A stretch of DNA of 7,568 nucleotides from Nitrospinota bacterium. Its GTDB lineage: Bacteria > Nitrospinota_A > UBA7883. The stretch lies in NCBI GenBank assembly GCA_029880775.1, contig JAOUNV010000072.1:1-7568 (forward strand), given 5' to 3'. Position numbers and translations under genes: made by a program. Below are positions 1 through 5,735 of this stretch, one piece after another (the first letter of the stretch is position 1; each line of letters opens with the position of its first letter). The notes beneath the pieces were generated by a model. The model searched no databases. It was not told where the DNA came from and worked only from the letters and a program-made list of their open reading frames with translations.

Positions 1-1207
1 CCGTTTTCTCCAGGGCCAGCGCGGCCAGGATGATGACCGAAGGAATATAGATGGCGATCCACCGCAGATGGATGGAGGAGTTTTTCAGAACCAGGACCGA
101 GGCGTGCAATCCGGAAGAGAGCCATGATTGGTGGTTTAAAACCAGGGGCAGGGCCGCAAGGAGCAAGACCGCCGCTCCCGCCGCTCCCCGTGTGGTGAGC
201 AGGCGCCTGGATATACCGGTAAACCCCAGCTTTTGCGCCGCCATGTATCCTGCCACCGCCAAAAGCAGCGCCGGGCCGGGGGATACGGCATAGTCGAACT
301 CGTGGGGTCCGAGATAGTATATTGAGTTAGCCATAATTGTGGCTTCCACCTTGCCATCGGTGGGGAGGAACAGTGTAGACAAGATGATATACATAGCCCC
401 CAGGGCGTCACGGACCAATTGAATGGCGCTCTCCCTGGGGAAATGGGACAAAAACGAATAGGTAGCCACAAGCTTGGCGGCGGAGAGGCCTATGGATACT
501 GCGCCGGAGAGGGTGAACCGAAGAGCGAAATCCCTGAAGCCGCCGAATGCCGCCACATGTATCAGCCCAGCCGCCAGTATGGCTGTGATCATGACCGGCG
601 CTATGGCCAGCCCTCCGGAGCTTGCCATGTACGCCAGCATCAGCGCCGCCGCCGCCACATCGCGTATCAGCCCGGAAATCCCGATTCTTTGGCGCGTTAA
701 AAAAAAGACGATCCATGGCGCCAGCGCAAAGGAGTGGTATCCGAAATGGCCAATGATCATGCGAGTAACATAGAACCCGTTGAACATGAACAGCACGGCG
801 CCAAGGGCGCTGGCCGTCGGGCTCAGGCGAAATGGATCCGCAAGCAAAGCGTAAAAGCCGAAGAACCCAGCCGCAGCGAAGAGAAGAACGGTGACGTATA
901 TCGCCGAGACCGGATCCATGAACATAGTCAACGCCTGGGGAATCGAATGGTACATGCTCTGGGGATTGGCTAAAAAGGGAGCGCCGCCAAAAAACGAGGG
1001 GGTAAACCATGGGACGGAAAAGAACCCGTTTAGCTTCCACCAGAAATATCCATCCAGCAGGTGAGGCAGAAAGTATGTGTAGTCGTGCCCCATGCGTCCG
1101 TTGGAGGTGGGGAAAAAACCGCTCATCAACAGGTGGAACACCGCCATGGATACAGCCCCTGCGGCTATGGAAATTTTCAGATGCGCGGATTTTGTGAAAC
1201 TAGCCAT
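1..1207 (-). CDS. Polytopic membrane protein, GT-C/YfhO-like (C-terminus cut by window edge)
   Basis: I read this frame directly on the minus strand. It is open for all 402 visible codons from the ATG at 1207 and leaves the window at base 1. The start follows an excellent Shine-Dalgarno, GGGAGGTGAT, though the spacing from GGAGG to ATG is long at 15 nt. The protein opens with a signal-anchor-like segment (about residues 11-31). A long non-membrane loop follows with GHDYTYFLP (40-48), FFGGAPF and NPQSMYHSIPQ, and then many hydrophobic segments. One N-terminal helix, then a loop with conserved Asp/aromatic residues, then many helices is the layout of GT-C-fold glycosyltransferases and YfhO-like proteins. 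The substrate cannot be told; transfer of sugar from a lipid carrier outside the cytoplasmic membrane is inferred. It is divergent from another GT-C-like gene at 1351, so both may act on the same envelope glycan. The gene is real with high confidence; the family assignment is moderate. Confidence 0.8.
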   Translation of the reverse strand, partial: MASFTKSAHLKISIAAGAVSMAVFHLLMSGFFPTSNGRMGHDYTYFLPHLLDGYFWWKLNGFFSVPWFTPSFFGGAPFLANPQSMYHSIPQALTMFMDPVSAIYVTVLLFAAAGFFGFYALLADPFRLSPTASALGAVLFMFNGFYVTRMIIGHFGYHSFALAPWIVFFLTRQRIGISGLIRDVAAAALMLAYMASSGGLAIAPVMITAILAAGLIHVAAFGGFRDFALRFTLSGAVSIGLSAAKLVATYSFLSHFPRESAIQLVRDALGAMYIILSTLFLPTDGKVEATIMANSIYYLGPHEFDYAVSPGPALLLAVAGYMAAQKLGFTGISRRLLTTRGAAGAAVLLLAALPLVLNHQSWLSSGLHASVLVLKNSSIHLRWIAIYIPSVIILAALALEKT

Positions 1208-1256
1208 CGGCGTATTGTATCACCTCCCAATTGCGGATGGGTTCCGCTCTTCAGGG

Positions 1257-1265
1257 TGGTATAAT
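1257..1265 (+). promoter_or_regulatory. Candidate extended -10 promoter for the glycosyltransferase gene
   Basis: TGGTATAAT contains a perfect TATAAT (1260-1265) preceded by the TGn of an extended -10 element. No good -35 hexamer lies 16-18 bp upstream. The nearest, TTGCGG at 1231-1236, is 23 bp away, but extended -10 promoters can work without one. Predicted transcription would begin near 1272, about 80 nt before the GTG start at 1351 and right next to an ATG at 1274. This is a sequence match only. Confidence 0.45.
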
Positions 1266-1350
1266 CGATCAAAATGAATATGGAATTATCTGGTTTTTCA
1301 CGGGTCGCCCGCGTCGGGGGGGCTGTTGAGCCTATGGCGGAAGGCGCTCT

Positions 1351-3084
1351 GTGATCGCCCTGGCCCAACGCCATTGGATGACGGTCATGATCGCCGCTCT
1401 GCTGGCCCTGGTGGTGACCACCCATGGGGACTACGGTATATCGTGGGATGAGCATGTTCAGTCTGAATATGGCGAGCGGGCGTTGCGCTATTATTTTTCC
1501 GGCGGTGAGGATAAAAGCTGCCTTCAACTCAGCAACCTGAAGTTCTACGGCCCTGTGTTCGAGATGGCCGCCGCGTTGGTGTATTCCGAAACAGGGCTCG
1601 ACAAGTTCCGGGTACGCCATTTCCTCTCCGCCCTTATGGGTGTTCTCGCTGTGGCGGGGGTAGCCGTCTTCGGCGGTATGGTCGGCTCCAGAGTGATGGC
1701 TTTTTCCGCCACTCTTTGCCTGGCCACAACTCCGCTCTTTTATGGCCATTGGTATATCAATTCCAAGGATGTGCCGTTCGCCGCCTTTTTTGTATGGTCT
1801 ATGGTATACACCGCGCGGCTGCTCAGCTCAGGAGGCCCCGCCTCTGGGGGCGCCGCCTCTAGAGGCGCTACATGGAAAAACGCTGTGGCTGCGGGGCTGG
1901 CCATGGGGATGGCAGCCGCCATCCGGCCCACGGGAGTGGTGCTGCTATTTGGAATGCTGGGTACGGTGGTGGCCTATAAAGTCATAGTCACTCTCTTGCG
2001 CTCGGAGGAGAAGCGGCCATTGGTCCGGATGTTGGCGATGGTGTTAATCCAGGTTTCGCTCACGGCGGGGGTAATGATCCTCCTGTGGCCATTGGCCCAT
2101 GGCGGATTGAGCGGTATCGTGGCTGGCATAAGGGAGGGGATGAGGTTCTCCACGTCGTACCCCACTCTCTTCGATGGGCATGTCGTGCTCAGCGATAGGC
2201 TCCCTTCGATCTACATCCTTCAATATTTCGTTATCACCACCCCTCTGTTTGCCATGTACCTCATGGTTGCCGGACTGGCGATCGGCGCTTTGGAAATAAT
2301 GAAAAAGCCGGAGTCAAACCGCTCTCTTATGATATTTCTGCTCTTCCCATGGTTCTTCGCTCCGATCATCTTTTTCGTGATTTTCGGCGCGAACATATAC
2401 GACAAACTGCGCCATTTCCTGTTCATCATACCGGCGGCGTCCCTTTTCGTCGGATTAGTGGCGGAGCGACTGGTCGACCTTTTCAAGGGCCGTCGGGCCA
2501 CGGCGGCCACAGTGGTCATTGCGGCTATGCTCTCCTTTCCCATGATAGAAATGGTCCGCCTCCATCCATATCAATACACGTATTTTAATTACCTGGTGGG
2601 CGGCGTGGAAGGCGCCTCGGGAAGATATGAAACCGAATACTGGACCACCAGCTATAAGGAAGCGATTGAATATATAAACGAGGTGTCGGCTGGGAAAAAG
2701 GTCCGGGTTCTGTTGGCGGCCAACGACTTCAACAGAATGTGCGCCACCAGATACGCCAGGCCTTATGTGGAGGTGGACACCACTGAAGAAAAATATGGGC
2801 GGCCGGTGCTGCCGTGGAAGATATCGTCCGGCGATATGCCGGAGCAGTATGACTACTACGTGGCGTCATATCGTTTCGGGATGTCGGATGCGTTCCCAAA
2901 AGCCCCGGTGGAGCACGTTGTGGGCAGAGGAGGCGCCATGTTCACGGTGATAAAGGGGAGAGCGCGCCAGGCTCTGGCCACCAGGCCACAAGTGGCCACC
3001 AGGCCACAAGTGGCTACCAGGCCACAAGTGGCTACCAGGCCACAAGTGGCTACCAGGCCACCGGGCCTCGTCCCAGCCGAATAA
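1351..3084 (+). CDS. PMT/ArnT-like GT-C glycosyltransferase (family 39-like) with repeat tail
   Basis: A 577-residue integral membrane protein. Proteins of this superfamily transfer a sugar from a polyprenyl-phosphate donor to lipid A, protein or glycan at the outer face of the cytoplasmic membrane; the acceptor here is unknown. A first helix (about 10-24) is followed by a loop with the acidic pair D33-E34 in GISWDEHVQ, the position of the catalytic Asp/Glu in PMT-type enzymes. A second conserved stretch is YGHWYINSKDVP (131-142). Several more hydrophobic segments run to about residue 410, then a soluble C-terminal domain. The GTG start is supported by GGAAGG about 6 nt upstream; an in-frame ATG at 1378 lies inside the first helix. 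A Gly/Ala/Ser-rich insertion (159-174) sits between two helices. The end (543-577) is a repeated ATRPQV tail that overlaps the convergent gene by 35 bp. Function is assigned at superfamily level only. Confidence 0.85.
   Translation: MIALAQRHWMTVMIAALLALVVTTHGDYGISWDEHVQSEYGERALRYYFSGGEDKSCLQLSNLKFYGPVFEMAAALVYSETGLDKFRVRHFLSALMGVLAVAGVAVFGGMVGSRVMAFSATLCLATTPLFYGHWYINSKDVPFAAFFVWSMVYTARLLSSGGPASGGAASRGATWKNAVAAGLAMGMAAAIRPTGVVLLFGMLGTVVAYKVIVTLLRSEEKRPLVRMLAMVLIQVSLTAGVMILLWPLAHGGLSGIVAGIREGMRFSTSYPTLFDGHVVLSDRLPSIYILQYFVITTPLFAMYLMVAGLAIGALEIMKKPESNRSLMIFLLFPWFFAPIIFFVIFGANIYDKLRHFLFIIPAASLFVGLVAERLVDLFKGRRATAATVVIAAMLSFPMIEMVRLHPYQYTYFNYLVGGVEGASGRYETEYWTTSYKEAIEYINEVSAGKKVRVLLAANDFNRMCATRYARPYVEVDTTEEKYGRPVLPWKISSGDMPEQYDYYVASYRFGMSDAFPKAPVEHVVGRGGAMFTVIKGRARQALATRPQVATRPQVATRPQVATRPQVATRPPGLVPAE
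1834..1869 (+). repeat. 15-bp imperfect tandem repeat with embedded palindrome, in frame
   Basis: Two copies of a 15-bp unit (GGCCCCGCCTCTGGG, then GGCGCCGCCTCTAGA) and a partial third (GGCGCT) encode a Gly/Ala/Ser-rich stretch of the glycosyltransferase (residues 162-173). Bases 1854-1867 form a perfect 14-bp palindrome, CGCCTCTAGAGGCG. The unit length is a multiple of three, so reading frame is kept. Confidence 0.6.
2977..3060 (+). repeat. 18-bp tandem repeat array (about 4.7 copies) at a convergent gene junction
   Basis: The unit GCCACCAGGCCACAAGTG occurs twice identically (2977-2994, 2995-3012). It then occurs twice with GCT in place of GCC (3013-3030, 3031-3048), followed by a 12-bp partial copy (3049-3060). 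In the plus gene each unit encodes ATRPQV. Each unit contains GGCCAC and GTGGC arms, so several short hairpins can form (for example GTGGCC-ACCA-GGCCAC). The last copy also encodes the final codons and stop of the minus-strand gene. No T-run follows, so an ordinary intrinsic terminator is not supported. Confidence 0.9.
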
Positions 3085-3658
3085 TCTCCGGAGAGCCCCC
3101 CGTGGCGTCCACCACAGTGGAAGGGTCGGACAAAAGCGGCCCCACGGAAATGGCCATCTCTATCTTGGAGGAAAACTCCTCGGGAATCAGGGCAGGATCG
3201 GTCAGCGGTTCACCACCGGCCAGGTTCACCGATGAAGTCAGGATGGGCCATCCCAGCTGCTCCACCAGCATTCGGCAGACGCGGTCGTCCGGGATACGCA
3301 CACCCACGGTGTTGCGCTTGCCCAGCATCTTTTTAGGTATGTTGGTCTTCCTGGCTTCCAGGACGAAGGTGTATGGCCCGGGAAGAACCTTGTTCATCAG
3401 GCGGAACGCCCAGTTGGGCACAAAGGCGAATTCACTGATCTGAGCCACGCTGACGCAGATGAATGAAAAGGGTTTGTTGGCGTCCCGTTTTTTTATCTCG
3501 GCGATACGTTTGATGGCGCCAGCCTGGAAGATGTCGCACCCTATGCCGTATACGGTGTCGGTGGGATAGACTATGACTCCCCCCCTTTTTAGGGCCTCCA
3601 CCGCCGGTGTCAGAGACTTGTAGCTGATCCTGTCTGGATCTATGTGTGTTGTTTGCAT
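3050..3658 (-). CDS. TsaC/Sua5/YciO-family protein (putative L-threonylcarbamoyladenylate synthase)
   Basis: A 202-residue YrdC-fold protein. TsaC/Sua5 enzymes make threonylcarbamoyl-AMP from threonine, bicarbonate and ATP, the first step toward t6A37 in ANN-decoding tRNAs, in the cytoplasm. Visible landmarks are GGVIVYPTDTVYGIGCD near the N-terminus, KKRDANKPFSF (the KxR position), LPGPYTFVLEA, VGVRIPD, ILTSSVNLAGG (the SxN position), STVVDATGG and IIRLGRG at the end. Overall length and the FVPNWAFRLMNKVLPGPYTF stretch resemble E. coli YciO, whose function is less clear. The KxR and SxN residues typical of true TsaC are nevertheless present, so TsaC activity is plausible. No extra Sua5 domain is present. 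The ATG at 3658 follows a strong GAGGTGAT site 8 nt upstream. The gene converges on and overlaps the glycosyltransferase, and diverges from the ETF operon. Confidence 0.9.
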   Translation of the reverse strand: MQTTHIDPDRISYKSLTPAVEALKRGGVIVYPTDTVYGIGCDIFQAGAIKRIAEIKKRDANKPFSFICVSVAQISEFAFVPNWAFRLMNKVLPGPYTFVLEARKTNIPKKMLGKRNTVGVRIPDDRVCRMLVEQLGWPILTSSVNLAGGEPLTDPALIPEEFSSKIEMAISVGPLLSDPSTVVDATGGSPEIIRLGRGPVAW

Positions 3659-3745
3659 GGCGTATTATCACCTCAAAGCCCCCGCGCCGCAAGGAGCCGT
3701 ATTTGCGCCTTTTTTCCTTTTATTTCTTCTCCGCCTATGGCATCC

Positions 3746-3774
3746 TTTTCAATTTTCGCAAAATCAATGATAAT
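3746..3774 (+). promoter_or_regulatory. Candidate sigma70-type promoter of the ETF operon
   Basis: TTTTCA (3746-3751, four of six matches to TTGACA) and GATAAT (3769-3774, five of six to TATAAT) are separated by exactly 17 bp. This predicts a start near 3781 and a 5' leader of about 45 nt before the etfB ATG. A perfect 10-bp palindrome, CCATGCATGG (3777-3786), covers the predicted start and could be an operator half or coincidence. This is the only good match in the 167-bp divergent gap. Confidence 0.4.
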
Positions 3775-3825
3775 GACCATGCATGGCCCGCATTTCGCCG
3801 GGTTCACAATATTTGGAGTTTCTTG

Positions 3826-4671
3826 ATGGTCAACGGATACAAGATGGCGGTCCTCATCAAGCAGGTTCCCGATACATCCAGCGCCGCCGGAGTGAACCCG
3901 GACGGAACAGTGGATCGGGCCAGAGCCAAGAGGATGATAAATCCCTTCGACAAATACGCCCTGCAAAAGGCGATAGAGACCCGCGCCGCCCACGGCGGAG
4001 AGATCATTGTAATCTCCATGGGGCCGCCGCCGGCCATGGAAGTGCTGGTGGAGGCGCTCGAATATGGCGCGGACGCAGGCTATCTGCTCTCCGACCGGCG
4101 CCTGGCCGCTTCCGACACCCTGGCCACCGCCTATGCCTTGTACAAGGCTGTCGTCTACCTGAAGGATGTCGATATCGTCTTCACAGGGCTGCAGACCACC
4201 GATGGGGACACCGCCCAAACCGGGCCCCAGATCGCCGAGCGCCTGGATGTGGCCCAGATCACATACTGCGAGACCATGGAGATCGTAGACGGGCGCATCC
4301 ACGCCTCCCGGATAATTGACGGGGGAATCCAGAAGCTGGAAACAGCCGCCCCGGCCCTTATTACCGTAGCCAACTCCGCCAGCGCCCTGGAGCACAAAAA
4401 GTTCGCCAACGTTCACAAGGTAAAGGCTCTTTCCCGCGACAAAGCGGAGAAGGAGAAGAGAATAAAGACCATCAACCTGGACGATATCGGCGCCGAGCCG
4501 GAAAGGGTGGGCCTTTTGGGCAGCCCCACCGTGGTGGGGAAGACTTGGAAACTGGGAGAAAAGGGGGGCTCGTGCCAGCTGTTTAAAGGTGACAAACCCT
4601 CTCACGAGGTTGAGCTGTTGGTCGATGCGCTCAAGGGCGGCGACACGGGTGTGGAGGAGTACGTGGCATGA
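3826..4671 (+). CDS. etfB: Electron transfer flavoprotein, beta subunit
   Basis: EtfB pairs with EtfA in the soluble ETF that takes electrons from acyl-CoA and similar dehydrogenases. The 281-residue protein shows IKQVPDT (11-17), INPFDKYAL (38-46) and the nucleotide-binding GLQTTDGDTAQTGP (121-134). Later come IDGG (164-167), APALIT (175-180) and a GSPT motif (232-235). The DGDTAQxGP form and GSPT near the end resemble clostridial/bifurcating-type EtfB more than the mitochondrial type. The usual NEPRY segment that begins the partner-recognition loop is absent; residues 183-202 there are unrelated and Lys/His-rich. The ATG at 3826 is preferred because GGAG lies 7 nt upstream. The frame is open upstream to an ATG at 3646, but that would extend through the promoter region and into the divergent gene, and has no family resemblance. 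The stop overlaps etfA by 4 bp (ATGA). Confidence 0.95.
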   Translation: MVNGYKMAVLIKQVPDTSSAAGVNPDGTVDRARAKRMINPFDKYALQKAIETRAAHGGEIIVISMGPPPAMEVLVEALEYGADAGYLLSDRRLAASDTLATAYALYKAVVYLKDVDIVFTGLQTTDGDTAQTGPQIAERLDVAQITYCETMEIVDGRIHASRIIDGGIQKLETAAPALITVANSASALEHKKFANVHKVKALSRDKAEKEKRIKTINLDDIGAEPERVGLLGSPTVVGKTWKLGEKGGSCQLFKGDKPSHEVELLVDALKGGDTGVEEYVA

Positions 4672-5720
4672 GCAATTTTGGAGATATAGTCGTCATCGCC
4701 GACCAGATTCAAAACGACCTGCGCCCCATAACCTTCGAGCTGTTGGGAGCGGCGCAGACTCTGGCGGAGAAACTGGACGTAAAGGTTCGCGCCCTGGTGA
4801 TGGGTCACAATCTGGGAAACATTCCCCAGGAGCTTATCCATAACGGGGCCGACTCCGTGTATGTGGTGGACCAGCCGGAGCTGGCAGAGTACACCACACT
4901 GACATATAGAAGGGCCGCTATCTCCGTGATAGAGTCTTTCGAGAAACCGCCGCATATAGCCATTTGCGGCGCCACCACATTAGGGCGGGATCTGGCCCCG
5001 CGGATCGCCTCCCATTTCGAAACAGGGCTCACGGCGGACTGTACCGAGCTGGACATCGGAGACTACCAGCATAAAGGCAAGGCGGATCCTTCCAAGGTGG
5101 GGACATATGAAAACTGCCTGTACGCCATCCGCCCCAGCTTTGGCGAAAGCCTGAAAGCGCGCATCGTGGGACCATGGAAAACTCCCCAGATGGCCACCGC
5201 CAGAACCGGCGCCCTGATCCCCTTCGCCACAGACACCACCAGGACGGGGGATATCACGCCCATCACTGTGAAGTTCGAGGAATCGGATTTCAGGGTGAAG
5301 GTGGTGGAGACGGTGCGCGAGGTGTCCGACGCTATGGACCTGATACAGGCGAAAGTGATAGTCAGCGGCGGGTTCGGCCTGGGAGGGCCGGAGGGCTTTG
5401 ATGTGGTAAAGGATCTTGCGTCGGCGTTCAAGGAGTCGGCGGTGGGCTCATCGCGCAAGGCGGTGGATTCCGGATGGATCCCCTACTCCCACCAGGTGGG
5501 GCAGACGGGAAAGACGGTGCGCCCCGTGCTGTACATCGCCCTGGGCATATCGGGCGCCATCCAGCACCGTGTGGGAATGAGTAACAGTAGCACGATCATA
5601 GCCGTGAACAAGGACGAGAAAGCGCCGATTTTCCAGTTCGCTCACTACGGAATAGTGGGAGACCTGTACGAGATCGCGCCGCTGCTTAAGGAACAATTCA
5701 AAAAATCGATAGCCTCCTGA
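4668..5720 (+). CDS. etfA: Electron transfer flavoprotein, alpha subunit
   Basis: EtfA carries the stable electron-carrying FAD of ETF and forms a heterodimer with EtfB. The 350-residue length is slightly long for the family. The N-terminal ETF domain includes CGATTLGRDLAPR (100-112) and GLTADCTELDI (120-130). The C-terminal FAD domain has GSSR (260-263), QVGQTGK (276-282), ISGAIQH (294-300), NKD (314-316) and YGIVGD (327-332), all standard FAD contacts. The usual GGRG of this domain reads GGFG (234-237), so the Arg is replaced. The start overlaps the etfB stop as ATGA, with GGAGGAG 8 nt upstream inside etfB, so translational coupling is likely. The oxidoreductase gene follows 15 bp after the stop. 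Confidence 0.96.
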   Translation: MSNFGDIVVIADQIQNDLRPITFELLGAAQTLAEKLDVKVRALVMGHNLGNIPQELIHNGADSVYVVDQPELAEYTTLTYRRAAISVIESFEKPPHIAICGATTLGRDLAPRIASHFETGLTADCTELDIGDYQHKGKADPSKVGTYENCLYAIRPSFGESLKARIVGPWKTPQMATARTGALIPFATDTTRTGDITPITVKFEESDFRVKVVETVREVSDAMDLIQAKVIVSGGFGLGGPEGFDVVKDLASAFKESAVGSSRKAVDSGWIPYSHQVGQTGKTVRPVLYIALGISGAIQHRVGMSNSSTIIAVNKDEKAPIFQFAHYGIVGDLYEIAPLLKEQFKKSIAS

Positions 5721-5735
5721 CGGGAGAAGAGGATA

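Noticed and set aside
408..1040. 210-codon minus-strand frame, and several plus-strand frames, in the first 1.2 kb
   Set aside because: They overlap the continuous 402-codon membrane-protein frame, which has a strong ribosome site and coherent helices. The others read as Arg/Pro/Ser-rich shadows.
2977..3060. CRISPR array
   Set aside because: Units are 18 bp, directly adjacent with no spacers, and coding in frame.
3700..3730. T-rich stretch after the divergent start as an intrinsic terminator
   Set aside because: There is no stable hairpin in front of it, and it lies upstream of both divergent genes where no transcript should end.
3646..3825. 60-residue N-terminal extension of EtfB from an ATG at 3646
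   Set aside because: It would run from within the divergent gene through the candidate promoter, has no ribosome site, and adds sequence unlike any ETF. The ATG at 3826 with GGAG 7 nt upstream fits the family start.
3673..4605. 310-codon open frame antisense to etfB
   Set aside because: It is the mirror of a GC-rich codon pattern opposite a certain gene. The translation is Gly/His/Leu-rich with no recognisable motif.
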